Assembly (NCBI RefSeq): GCF_015209585.1
Contig: NZ_JADEYR010000005.1
Location: 1-64,000, forward strand
Length of the DNA: 64,000 nucleotides
Origin: Brachybacterium epidermidis
GTDB lineage: Bacteria; Actinomycetota; Actinomycetes; Actinomycetales; Dermabacteraceae
Direction of reading: 5' to 3'
The notes under the pieces were generated by a model. The model was not told where the DNA came from. It did no database searches and saw only the letters and a list, made by a program, of their open reading frames with translations. Below are positions 52,555 to 60,753 of this stretch, piece by piece. How positions within the stretch are numbered: the first letter of the stretch is position 1; each line of letters begins with the position of its first letter. The translations under genes were made by a program, and so were the position numbers.

Positions 52555-54110
52555 TGGTTCAGGGAGGTGTCGCGGAAGCGGATGGCGGCGTCACCGCGGG
52601 CCTCGTAGCCCTCGACCTCCGGCACCCATGCCTGCAGCACCGCCGGGTTGTACAGGTAGATGTAGCTGCACTCGTCGGCGATGATCGTGGCGGCCTCGGC
52701 GTAGATCTCCTTGCGGCGTGCCTCGTCGGGCTCGGCGCCGCCCTCCTCCAGCAGCCGGTCCACCTCGGGGTTGGAGTAGCTCTGGCGGTTGTTGGCGCCC
52801 TCGGAGTGGTGCTGGGCGTAGTAGAAGCCGGAGGGGTCGATGTTGCCCAGCCAGCCCATCATCAGCATGTCGAAGTTGCCGGCGTTCTGCTCGGCCAGCC
52901 AGGTCGCGAAGTCCACGGTGGAGATCTCCACGGTGATCCCGAACGGGGAGAGCTGATCAGCGATCAGCTGGGCGGAGCTGACGGTCTCGGGGTACTCCGA
53001 GGTGGCCATGAAGCGGATGGTGGTGCCGTCCACGCCACCGGCGGCGTCGAACAGCTCCTGCGCCTTGTCCGGGTCGGTGGAGTAGGTGCTGTACTCGTGG
53101 TACCAGGAGGAGGTCTCCGGGATGGCCAGCTGGTTGGCCACGGCCGTGCCCTGGGTGGAGGCCTGGATGATGGCCTCGCGGTCGATGGCGTAGGCGATGC
53201 CCTGGCGGGCCTCCACCGTGTCCCAGGGGGCGTTGGCGATGTTCAGCGCCAGGTACCAGTAGTCGTTGGAGGGCACCTGGCCCAGCACCAGCGCGTCGTT
53301 GCCCTCGATCTGCTCCACGCGCTGCGGCTCGAAGGAGTCCGTCCAGTGCACCTCGGAGTTCTGCAGGGCGGTGACGGCGGTGGACCCCTCGGAGATGAAC
53401 CGGAAGGTGACGCCGCCCAGTGCCGGGGCGCCGCCCCAGAAGTCCGGGTTGGCCTCCAGGGCGATGTGGTCGCCCGCGGTGTAGTCGGCCAGCTTGAACG
53501 GGCCGGTGCCGATCGGCGAGGTGACGATGTCGCCGGAGTCCACGTTGTCCTGCTTGACGATCGCCAGGCCCTTGAAGTTGCCCAGGTTGGCCAGCAGGTC
53601 CGGGGTGGGTGAGCCCACGGTGATCACCACGGTGCCGGCGTCGGGCGCCTCCACCGATTCGATGGCGGCCAGGCGCCAGGCGTTGGCGAGCTCCTCGTCG
53701 ATGATCCGGTTGTAGGAGTACACGACGTCATCGGCGGTGAACTCGCTGCCGTCGTGCCAGGTGACGCCCTCGCGCAGGGTGAAGGTGTAGGTCAGCTGGT
53801 CGTCGCTGACCTCCCAGTCCTCGGCGAGCGCTCCCACCATCTCCAGGTTCTCGTCGGGCTCGACGAGGGTGTCGAAGATGTTCTCCAGCACCTGGAAGGA
53901 GAAGTAGGCGGTGGTGCTGTGGGGGTCCAGCTGGTCCGGCTCACCGGCGATCGCGGCGATCAGCTCGGCGCCGTCGACGGCCCCGCCGCCGTCGGAGCCG
54001 GCGCCCCCGCCGTCGAGGTCGACGTCCTCCCCGCCGCCGGAGCAGGCTGCGAGCAGCGCTGCCCCCGAGACTCCGGAGGCGGCCAGAAGAGTGCGGCGGT
54101 CGAGCTTCAT
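52551..54110 (-). CDS. Peptide-binding lipoprotein (solute-binding family 5)
   Basis: A 519-aa protein. Lipoprotein signal: RRTLLAASGVSGAALLAACS. A Gly/Asp linker is followed by the family 5 core (PDQLDPHSTTAYFSFQVLEN, FTLREGVTWHDGSEFTADDV, VTSPIGTGPFKLADY). It binds short peptides or related solutes outside the cell. First gene of the transporter operon; the start follows AAGGAC. Confidence 0.95.
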   Translation of the reverse strand: MKLDRRTLLAASGVSGAALLAACSGGGEDVDLDGGGAGSDGGGAVDGAELIAAIAGEPDQLDPHSTTAYFSFQVLENIFDTLVEPDENLEMVGALAEDWEVSDDQLTYTFTLREGVTWHDGSEFTADDVVYSYNRIIDEELANAWRLAAIESVEAPDAGTVVITVGSPTPDLLANLGNFKGLAIVKQDNVDSGDIVTSPIGTGPFKLADYTAGDHIALEANPDFWGGAPALGGVTFRFISEGSTAVTALQNSEVHWTDSFEPQRVEQIEGNDALVLGQVPSNDYWYLALNIANAPWDTVEARQGIAYAIDREAIIQASTQGTAVANQLAIPETSSWYHEYSTYSTDPDKAQELFDAAGGVDGTTIRFMATSEYPETVSSAQLIADQLSPFGITVEISTVDFATWLAEQNAGNFDMLMMGWLGNIDPSGFYYAQHHSEGANNRQSYSNPEVDRLLEEGGAEPDEARRKEIYAEAATIIADECSYIYLYNPAVLQAWVPEVEGYEARGDAAIRFRDTSLNQ

Positions 54111-54198
54111 GAGAGGTCCTTCCCCGGGGGACGAGATGCTGCGGCATCGCGAGCTGTCTTCCCACTGTGGTCCAGGACACCCTCCGGATGGGTGAGAA

Positions 54199-54228
54199 TT
54201 GAGCGCATGCGCTGGATCGTTGTGTATT
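54199..54228 (+). promoter_or_regulatory. Candidate promoter and palindromic operator before DUF1028
   Basis: TTGAGC at 54199-54204 could be a -35, with TGTATT at 54223-54228 as -10 (18-bp spacing). A perfect 12-bp palindrome, AGCGCATGCGCT (54202-54213), overlaps the -35 and lies between the divergent transporter and DUF1028 genes. Confidence 0.35.
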
Positions 54229-54263
54229 CGTGATCGCTTTCCCAGGCTCGTCGGAAGGGACCC

Positions 54264-54998
54264 ATGACGTTCTCCCTCGCCGTGGTCGACCCGCTGCACG
54301 GCCTGCTCGGGGCGGCCAGTGCCAGCCGGTCCCTGGCCGTGGGCAACGCCGTGATGATCGTGGATCCCGCCCGTGGCGTCTCGATCAGTCAGGCCGCCAC
54401 CAACCGCGGACTGCACGGGGCACTGCTGTCAGGGCTGGAAGCACCGGGTGCCACGCCCGAGGCTGCGCTGGCTGCGGCGCTGGCCACCGATGACCAGCCA
54501 CAGCGGCGCCAGTGCGGGGTGCTGGACCTGGCCGGTCGCGGTGCCGCCCACACGGGGGAGCTCAATGTCGGCTGGGCGGGCCATTCGCACGGCGGGACGG
54601 CCGCAGCGGCCGGCTGGGAGGGCCTCTCGGAGGGCAGCGGCGTGCACATCCACGACGGCCTCCATCGGCCCTCGCTGATCGCGCTGGGCAACTGCCTGGC
54701 CGGCCCCGAGGTGCTGGAGGCGATGACCCGCACGGTGCGCTCCTCCGGCTCCGGCGACGGCCTGGCTCTGTCCCTGGTTCAGGCGCTGATCGCGGCCGAC
54801 GACGCCGGTGGTGACATCCGGGGCCGACAGTCCGCCGCCGTGATGGTGGCCCGCATCGACCCGGAGGCGAGCTGGCCGTTCACCAGCATCGTTGACCTGC
54901 GGGTGGACGACGACCCCGAGGCCCCGACCACGCTGCGTGCTCTGCTGGGCACCTGGCTGGACCATGCCGCCGAGCGCAGGCTCGTGGGGAGGCGGTGA
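54264..54998 (+). CDS. DUF1028 (Ntn-hydrolase-fold) protein
   Basis: A 244-aa protein beginning MTFSLAVVDPLHGLLGAASA, then VSISQAATNRGLH and AHTGELNVGWAGH. This matches DUF1028, an Ntn-hydrolase-like family often found beside peptide transporters and peptidases. The role is probably amide or peptide hydrolysis but is unproven. AAGGGA lies 3-4 nt before the ATG. The last codons and stop form unit 1 of a 25-bp tandem repeat. Confidence 0.85.
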   Translation: MTFSLAVVDPLHGLLGAASASRSLAVGNAVMIVDPARGVSISQAATNRGLHGALLSGLEAPGATPEAALAAALATDDQPQRRQCGVLDLAGRGAAHTGELNVGWAGHSHGGTAAAAGWEGLSEGSGVHIHDGLHRPSLIALGNCLAGPEVLEAMTRTVRSSGSGDGLALSLVQALIAADDAGGDIRGRQSAAVMVARIDPEASWPFTSIVDLRVDDDPEAPTTLRALLGTWLDHAAERRLVGRR

Positions 54999-55071
54999 GG
55001 GCAGGCTGGTGGGTCGGCGCAGAGGGCAGGCTCGTGGGCCGACGCTGAGGGCAGGCTCGTGGGCCGGCGCT
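54972..55071. repeat. 25-bp tandem repeat, four copies, anchored at a stop codon
   Basis: Units at 54972, 54997, 55022 and 55047, each starting GAGNGCAGGCT. Unit 1 is coding (end of the DUF1028 gene) and the TGA falls at the boundary of units 1 and 2. A length of 25 is not a multiple of three. Confidence 0.8.
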
Positions 55072-55188
55072 GAGCGCACTAACCGGGCGGCGGTGGTCCG
55101 GCGGTCGGCTCCCCGCACCCGGGGCCGTCCCTGCGGATGGGGAGTTCTCCCCCTCCCCAAGCTCTCTGGACTTTGCCACCATGGGTGC

Positions 55189-55560
55189 ATGGCTCAACGA
55201 CAGCGCCACCTTGCCGCCGCACTTCTGGCCGGCGCCGTGCTGCTGCCACTGGCCGCGTGCGAGACGAGCTCCATCAAGAGCAGCTGCGACACGGACAGCT
55301 CCTGCCGCATCGAGATCACCGGCAACAGCCTGCACGACCTGCCTCGCCCCCTCGATGCCTCCCACGGCTACGAGAAGCCCGCGGACATGCACGACAAGAT
55401 CCATCTGGACCAATCGACCGAGGGCGGACCAGCCACCGTCGAGCTGAACGCCGATCCCTACGAATGCTCGGTCGGGGAATCGTTCACCGTCACCGACACC
55501 ACCTTCCCCTGCACCGAGATCGGCGAGGACTCGATCGCGCTGGAGACCGTGCGGAACTGA
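55189..55560 (+). CDS. Small lipoprotein with four cysteines, unknown function
   Basis: A 123-aa protein: RQRHLAAALLAGAVLLPLAAC is close to a standard lipoprotein signal. The mature part has SSCDTDSSCRIEITG, PYECSVGES and TTFPCTEIG, so two disulfides are likely. No recognised domain. The start is chosen so that the signal peptide is directly N-terminal; the frame extends to 54892 through the repeat and is not coding there. Confidence 0.7.
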   Translation: MAQRQRHLAAALLAGAVLLPLAACETSSIKSSCDTDSSCRIEITGNSLHDLPRPLDASHGYEKPADMHDKIHLDQSTEGGPATVELNADPYECSVGESFTVTDTTFPCTEIGEDSIALETVRN

Positions 55561-55597
55561 CGCCGGACAAAGACGACGTGGATCACCCACACCAGCG

Positions 55598-55627
55598 CTT
55601 TCGTAACTTTCGCAACCGGTGTAGTAT
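55598..55627 (+). promoter_or_regulatory. Promoter of the HTH-PIN pair with a direct repeat
   Basis: TAGTAT at 55622-55627 as -10 and TTTCGT at 55599-55604 as a weak -35 (17-bp spacing). A 9-bp direct repeat, CTTTCGTAA CTTTCGCAA (55598-55615), overlaps the -35 and could be the autorepression site. Confidence 0.45.
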
Positions 55628-55743
55628 CGCAGTTCAGGGGTCGGCAGAACACCCAGGCGCTCGACCTCGCGGGCGATCCCGCGAAATCGTGACCGCACGT
55701 ACAGCCGATCACCCGCACGCAGCACGGACGACGAGGACTCTCC

Positions 55744-56256
55744 ATGCCTGAATCAGCCATCATTCCCAGCGTCCACACCGTTGAGACCCCCCGGGCAGCC
55801 GACGCCTCCGGGAAGCTGCTGAGCTTCGTCGTCGCACACGAACAGCGGCATGGAACCGCCCCGTCCCCATCGTTCTTCCTCACGGGTGCCGACGAGCATG
55901 ACCGTGTGGAGCTCTCAGCGGAACTCTTCGCGATCCTGAAAGAGGCCGCGACCGCTCTACAGCGCGGCCAGTCGGTGAGCATCGTGGCCAGGGACCAGGA
56001 GGTCACCACGCAACAGGCCGCAGAGATCCTCGGGCTCAGTCGGCCGACGGTCGTGAAGCTCATCGATGCGGGTGAGATCCCCGCTCGAATACCTGGCAAG
56101 CAACGCCGAAAGCTCCGGTTGAAGGATGTCCTCTGCTACCGGGATTCCCTCCACGATCGTCGGACCGACTTCATCTCCGACACATCGTCCGAGTACGACC
56201 AGAGTACCCAGGCTGATATCGCTGAGGCCCTTCGCGAGGCTAGGGACCGGGCCTGA
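55744..56256 (+). CDS. HTH antitoxin (excisionase/MerR-type helix-turn-helix)
   Basis: A 170-aa protein. Residues ~88-135 form an excisionase-type helix-turn-helix: VTTQQAAEILGLSRPTVVKL then IDAGEIPARIPGKQRRKLRL. The N-terminal half is a helical region (ELSAELFAILKEAATALQRG). The C-terminal acidic tail probably wraps the toxin. It lies 30 bp upstream of a PIN gene, as in many type II toxin-antitoxin pairs. Confidence 0.85.
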   Translation: MPESAIIPSVHTVETPRAADASGKLLSFVVAHEQRHGTAPSPSFFLTGADEHDRVELSAELFAILKEAATALQRGQSVSIVARDQEVTTQQAAEILGLSRPTVVKLIDAGEIPARIPGKQRRKLRLKDVLCYRDSLHDRRTDFISDTSSEYDQSTQADIAEALREARDRA

Positions 56257-56286
56257 ACGTCGGGTGCCCCTGGCACACTGAGACAG

Positions 56287-56874
56287 GTGTACCGCGCCGT
56301 TCTTGACACCTGTGTGCTCGTGCCCGATCTGCAACGGGACTTCCTGTTGCAGATCGCGGCCGAGCACGGCTTCGCGCCACTGTGGGGTACTGGCATCATC
56401 ACGGAACTCGAGTACGTGCTTCGCCGTCTCGACGAGAGACGTGGTCTGACGGCGAACCACGATGCCCGGCAACGGCTGCTGCGTCAGATGGACGAAGCAT
56501 TCCCCGGATCCACCATCATCGCTCCGAAGTCTGGCACCTACCCGTACGACCTTCGAGATCCAGACGACGGTCACGTCGCCCACGCTGCGATCATGGGCAA
56601 GGCTGACGCGATCGTCACCGATGACCGGCGCAGTGGCCTCGCCAGTTGCGCCGCACTTCAGGAGGCCACGGTGGAGGTGCTTTCCGCCCAGGACTTCGCA
56701 GCCAACACAGTGATTGCTCACCGTGCCGAAGCTGTTCGCGCACTCCAGATCCTTGCGAGCCGTCGGCAACGGCCGCCGCAGTCCCCCCGTCAACTGCTCG
56801 TCCAGCTGCGCAACCGTCACGGCCTGGATGAGGTGTACGAGCATCTGGCGCCAGCAGTGCCCAGCCAGGGCTGA
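56287..56874 (+). CDS. PIN-domain ribonuclease toxin
   Basis: A 195-aa protein starting with GTG. Acidic residues: D in RAVLDTCVLVPD, E in GIITELEYVLRRL, D in DLRDPDDGHVAHAAI, and D in DAIVTDDRRSGL, the four-acid PIN set. These toxins cut RNA and are neutralised by the upstream HTH protein. About 60 extra residues at the C-terminus lie outside the PIN core. Confidence 0.87.
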   Translation: MYRAVLDTCVLVPDLQRDFLLQIAAEHGFAPLWGTGIITELEYVLRRLDERRGLTANHDARQRLLRQMDEAFPGSTIIAPKSGTYPYDLRDPDDGHVAHAAIMGKADAIVTDDRRSGLASCAALQEATVEVLSAQDFAANTVIAHRAEAVRALQILASRRQRPPQSPRQLLVQLRNRHGLDEVYEHLAPAVPSQG

Positions 56875-56895
56875 GCTCCAAATTTCTCCGCGGTC

Positions 56896-58494
56896 TCAGC
56901 CCACTCGGGCGAACTCGGCGACCGCCCCGTACAGCCTCCGGTGCACCGGCCGCAGCTCGGCATAGGCGACAACCGCCGACGGGTCCGGTGCGGTCACGTC
57001 CCCACCCTGCTCGGCGAGCGGGACGATGCCGTGGTCCAGATCCAGGGCGTCGGCACCCGCGAGCGCAGCACCGAGCAGGGTCGCATCCGACCCGTCGGCG
57101 TGCAGCACGGGCCGACCGGTGACGTCGGCCAGGATCCGCCGCCAGGGTGCCGAGGCCGCTCCCCCGCCGACCACGGGCAGCAGCTGCCCGGCGCTGGCGG
57201 GATCGAGCGCGTGCGAGAGGGCCAGTGCGACCCCTTCGAGGGTCGCGGCGTAGAGGTCGGTCGCACCGGTTGTGGCATCGATGCCGAACACCGCCCCGCG
57301 CAGGACGTCATCCCGCACGGGGAACCGTTCACCGCCCAACGAGGGCAGCACCAGCAGGCCCGTCGGCCCGCGGCCGCGCTCGCGTTCACGGGCCTCGAGC
57401 ATCTGATCGGCGGCGGTCGCGTCGGCATCTGAGAGGTAGGCGCGCCGCGCCCAGGCCGCAGCTGCCCCAGCGGCGAGGATCGCGGAGATGTGCAGCTCAG
57501 CGCCGCCGCCGAGGGCGAGCCGGTGCGAGGCCGGGTCCGAGGTCGAGATCGAGGCCGGGTTCGAGGTCGAGAGCGATGCCAGGTTCGAGGCACCGTTCGC
57601 GGCCCGGTCCGAGCCGCCAGCTGCAGCCCGGTCCTGCGCGGCGCGTCGAACGCTCGCGATCCAGCCGCTGGTTCCCAGGGAGACGTGGTCCTGGCCGGGG
57701 GCGAGGCCGGTGATCCCCAGCGTCGCGGCACCCGCATCACCGGGCGCGAGCACGATCGGAACACCGGCGGGCACACCCAGCAGGGCGGGGGCGGACTTGT
57801 CGGTGTGGCCCACGACCTCCCCGACGGAACTGGTCAGGTACGGCAGGAGGGCCGGGTCGATCCCGGCGGCGCGGGCCAACGCAGGTGACCAGGTGCGGGT
57901 GCAGGCATCGAGCAGTCCGGTGGCCGCAGCGGTGGTCAGGTCGCAGTGGAGCCCGGCCCCGAGGACGTGCGCGAGGTGCCCGGCGGGGCCGAACACCAGG
58001 CCGCGGGCGCGACGGACGGACTCGGGCTCGTGGCGCACAAGGCGCCGGAACATCGCGGCGCAGCTGCTGGCGTCCTGCAGGTTCCCGGTGATGCGGTCCC
58101 AGTCCTCGCCGTCGCGGGCGAGGTCCGTGCAGATCTCGTCGTGCTCGGTGCCCGCACGCAGGTCGGTGTACAGCACGGCGGGTCGCACAGCACCGTGCTC
58201 GGGAGCCAGACCCTCCCGCGCGCCACCCACATCTCTGTGTGCGCCCTCGAGGACCAGGTCCTGCATCTGGCCGGTCAGGCACAGTGCGGCGACCTCGACC
58301 CAGGCCGGGAGGACTTCAGTGATCGCGATACGGGCGGCGCGCACCCAGTGGTCCGGGTCCTGCTCGGTGCCGCCGTCCGGGGTGTGACAGGTGGGGTACG
58401 CGGCACTCGCCGCGCCGTGGAGGTGCCCCTCGAGGTCGAGCAGTGCGGCCTTCGCCGCAGAGGTGCCGAGGTCGAGGGTGAGCAGACCGAGCAT
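56896..58494 (-). CDS. FGGY-family carbohydrate kinase (xylulokinase-like)
   Basis: A 532-aa kinase. The N-terminal phosphate loop is LLTLDLGTSAAKAALLD. LTGQMQDLVL and the PAVLYTDLRA region bind the sugar. The second ATPase half has LAPGDAGAATLG, VSLGTSGW and LPVVGGGAASAPWRRILADV. A ~40-residue Ser/Asn/Ala-rich insertion sits after VSLGTSGWIASVRR and is encoded by short DNA repeats. The family phosphorylates pentoses or polyols. A TACCGT hexamer (58501-58506) 6 nt before the ATG supports leaderless transcription. Confidence 0.9.
   Translation of the reverse strand: MLGLLTLDLGTSAAKAALLDLEGHLHGAASAAYPTCHTPDGGTEQDPDHWVRAARIAITEVLPAWVEVAALCLTGQMQDLVLEGAHRDVGGAREGLAPEHGAVRPAVLYTDLRAGTEHDEICTDLARDGEDWDRITGNLQDASSCAAMFRRLVRHEPESVRRARGLVFGPAGHLAHVLGAGLHCDLTTAAATGLLDACTRTWSPALARAAGIDPALLPYLTSSVGEVVGHTDKSAPALLGVPAGVPIVLAPGDAGAATLGITGLAPGQDHVSLGTSGWIASVRRAAQDRAAAGGSDRAANGASNLASLSTSNPASISTSDPASHRLALGGGAELHISAILAAGAAAAWARRAYLSDADATAADQMLEARERERGRGPTGLLVLPSLGGERFPVRDDVLRGAVFGIDATTGATDLYAATLEGVALALSHALDPASAGQLLPVVGGGAASAPWRRILADVTGRPVLHADGSDATLLGAALAGADALDLDHGIVPLAEQGGDVTAPDPSAVVAYAELRPVHRRLYGAVAEFARVG
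57535..57595. repeat. Short tandem repeats inside the FGGY kinase gene
   Basis: GAGGTCGAGATCGAG-like units repeat with interruptions, giving the Ser/Asn/Thr/Ala-rich insertion of the kinase. The insertion lies between conserved strands, where a surface loop is expected. Confidence 0.5.
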
Positions 58495-58500
58495 GGGGTC

Positions 58501-58506
58501 ACGGTA
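58501..58506 (-). promoter_or_regulatory. -10 hexamer of a leaderless promoter for the FGGY kinase
   Basis: TACCGT on the minus strand, 6 nt before the ATG at 58494. Confidence 0.5.
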
Positions 58507-58661
58507 GCCGGTCGGATGTGCCCGGCAGTCGCGCCGACGGAACAGGGAGGATGTGCCCGGGACTCACTTCGACTTGGTCATCTGGGGGCCAATGAGCGCG
58601 TCATTCGCCCCCAGATGGCACAGTCGATTCTCCAGATGGCGGGTCGGATCGTGAACCGACC

Positions 58662-58764
58662 CACGACCCTCAGCTCGCAGCGCCCCCACGACCCTCAGCT
58701 CGCAGCGCGCTCACGACCGTCGACTCACCTCGCCCACGGCCCTCAGCTCACAGCTCACAGCTCG
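58662..58764. repeat. 25-bp and 7-bp tandem repeats at a stop codon
   Basis: Two good 25-bp units (58662-58686, 58687-58711) and two degenerate ones up to 58750, then three heptamers CAGCTCA/CAGCTCG at 58744-58764. The stop of the PNPOx-like gene (TCA complement, 58755-58757) is inside the second heptamer. Confidence 0.7.
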
Positions 58765-59240
58765 GTGGTGCCGGTCCCGCCCGGGGTGTCCCCGCCGGTG
58801 ACCTTGGCCTTGAGGATCTGGGCCACACCTGCGACCTTGCCACCGGGCAGGCCCCAGTACTGTGCGGACTCACTGGTGACCAGCACCAGGGCCAGGTTCG
58901 GATCGTCCACGCCGTCGGGGAAGTAGCTCTTGGCGGAGTCGTCCCACAGCTCGGCGATCTTGGCGCGGTCCTCGACGAACGTGGCCTTGCCGGCCACGGA
59001 CAGCCAGGATCCGGCCTCGGAGACGTTGAGGTTCACCTCGGGGCCCTGGCGCAGGGCGTCGGCCTGATCGCCCTGCAGGCCCACGAACAGCCACACATCG
59101 GCATCGTCGGTGACGTCCTGGACGGTCATGGGATGGGACAGCAGCTTGCCGTCGGCGCGGGCGGTGGTCAGCATGACAATGCTGGTGCCGCGCAGCTTCT
59201 CGACGACGTCCTGCTGGGTGAAGTCCTGGTCGGTGCTCAC
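58755..59240 (-). CDS. Pyridoxamine 5'-phosphate oxidase-family (general stress protein 26-like) protein
   Basis: A 161-aa split-barrel flavin-binding protein: TSIVMLTTARADGKLLSHPM, DVWLFVGLQGDQADAL, VNLNVSEAGSWLSVAGKATF. The C-terminal LVLVTSESAQYWGLPGGK is typical of the small stress-protein branch. It probably binds FMN or F420, reaction unknown. GTG start with GGAGG 4 nt upstream. Confidence 0.87.
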   Translation of the reverse strand: MSTDQDFTQQDVVEKLRGTSIVMLTTARADGKLLSHPMTVQDVTDDADVWLFVGLQGDQADALRQGPEVNLNVSEAGSWLSVAGKATFVEDRAKIAELWDDSAKSYFPDGVDDPNLALVLVTSESAQYWGLPGGKVAGVAQILKAKVTGGDTPGGTGTTEL

Positions 59241-59538
59241 GGTTCCTCCATCGGGTCGAGCGGGTGGTCGAACGGGGTGCGGGCCCCTGGGCCACACCTG
59301 GATGAGCGGGCGCGCCGACGTCGGGCGGCCGCGCCCGGTGATGCGTCGACCGTAGGCTCCGCACCTGCGACGGGCACCCAGGAACCCGACCGATCGGTCC
59401 CGGGATGCCAGGCAGCTCGTCGCGCACTCCGGCGGCCACCAGCACCCTTCGGGACCGGATGCGGGTGCCACGCCCCCTCGACCATTCGGTCACAGCAGGC
59501 CGTCCGTTCATGGGGCCTGCATGTCGTAGCGTGGCCAG
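59241..59538. other. Divergent spacer between the PNPOx-like gene and the biosynthetic operon
   Basis: 298 bp. Apart from the -10 hexamer TAGCGT at 59527-59532 (6 nt before the GTG at 59539) I see no gene or hairpin of note. Confidence 0.4.
59527..59532 (+). promoter_or_regulatory. -10 hexamer of a leaderless promoter for the biosynthetic operon
   Basis: TAGCGT ends 6 nt before the GTG start of the SbnA-like gene. It fits the pattern seen before six other genes in the window. Confidence 0.5.
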
Positions 59539-60753
59539 GTGACCCACACCTCCGGCTCCCCGCAGCGGGAGCACACCACCGGCTCCCCACAGCGGGAGCA
59601 CACCAGCAGCACGCCCGAGGATGACCGGCCGCCCGCCGCCCCCACCGAGGCGGCCACCAGCGGACCCGACATCCCCGTCGGCCTCGACAACGCCCCGGAG
59701 GGCCCGGGCGTCTCCGCGGCGGGGTTCGCGGCCCCAGTGCCCGCGATCGTGGCCGGGATCAGCGAGGCCATCGGGAACACTCCCCTGATCCGTCTGGACT
59801 CCCTGTTCCCCGACTCCGGGGTGGAGATCCTGGCGAAGCTGGAGTCGGTGAACCCGGGCGGCTCCACCAAGGACCGGCCGGCGATGGGCATGGTGCGCGA
59901 CGCCCTGCAGACCGGGCGACTGGCCCCCGGCGGCACCGTGGTGGAGTCCTCCTCCGGGAACCTGGGCGTGGCCCTGGCCCGTGCCTGCAACGCCCACGAC
60001 GTGCGGTTCGTGTGCGTGGTCGACGCCCGTACCAACGCCACCACCGTGCGCACCATCCAGGCGCTCGGCGGGGAGATCGACCTGGTCTCCGAGCCCGATC
60101 CAGCCACCGGCGACCTGCTCACCGCCCGCTTCAACCGGGTCAAGGAGCTGCTGGAGGAGATCCCCGATGCGGTGAACCTGTACCAGTACGGCAATCCCGC
60201 CAATCCCCGTGCCCACTACGACGGCACCATGCGGGAGATCGCCGAGGCCACCGGGCACCAGGTGGACGTGCTGATGGCGGCGGTGTCCACCACCGGAACC
60301 ATCGGCGGCTGCTCCGCGTACATCCGCGACCACGACATGACCACCCGCGCGATCGCGGTCGACGCGGTGGGCTCGGTGCTCTTCGGCGGCACCGCCGCGC
60401 CCCGCCCCCTGCCCGGCATGGGTGCGGGAGTGGTCACCGAGCTGTCCCGCCAGGTCGAACCCGATCAGGTGATCCGCGTGGAGGGCCTGGACTGCGTGGT
60501 GGGCGCCCGGCACCTGGCCCGCAGCGAGGGCATCCTGGCCGGGGGCTCCACCGGCGGCATCGTGCACGCCCTGGGCGGGCTGATCCCCAGCCTCGAGCCC
60601 GGCACCCGCGTGGTGTTCGTGGTGCACGACGGCGGTGTGCCGTACCTGGAGACCGTGTACGACGACCAGTGGGTGCGGGAGAACCTCGACGCCGACACGG
60701 ACGCGATCGCGGAGGGGATCGAGCAGCTGCGCAGGACCGCCCGCCGTGACTGA
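59539..60753 (+). CDS. SbnA/cysteine-synthase-like PLP-dependent enzyme
   Basis: A 404-aa fold type II enzyme. Residues 1-65 are a disordered tail with a duplicated GSPQREHT unit (27-bp DNA repeat at 59554-59607). The core has IGNTPLIRLDSL, VNPGGSTKDRPAMGM (K is the PLP lysine), VVESSSGNLGVALA (PLP-binding Asn) and VSTTGTIGGCSAY. The STKDRPA form and length resemble SbnA, which joins O-phospho-serine and glutamate on the way to 2,3-diaminopropionate; cysteine synthase is the other option. The FAD/NAD(P) gene overlaps its end by 8 bp. Confidence 0.85.
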   Translation: MTHTSGSPQREHTTGSPQREHTSSTPEDDRPPAAPTEAATSGPDIPVGLDNAPEGPGVSAAGFAAPVPAIVAGISEAIGNTPLIRLDSLFPDSGVEILAKLESVNPGGSTKDRPAMGMVRDALQTGRLAPGGTVVESSSGNLGVALARACNAHDVRFVCVVDARTNATTVRTIQALGGEIDLVSEPDPATGDLLTARFNRVKELLEEIPDAVNLYQYGNPANPRAHYDGTMREIAEATGHQVDVLMAAVSTTGTIGGCSAYIRDHDMTTRAIAVDAVGSVLFGGTAAPRPLPGMGAGVVTELSRQVEPDQVIRVEGLDCVVGARHLARSEGILAGGSTGGIVHALGGLIPSLEPGTRVVFVVHDGGVPYLETVYDDQWVRENLDADTDAIAEGIEQLRRTARRD

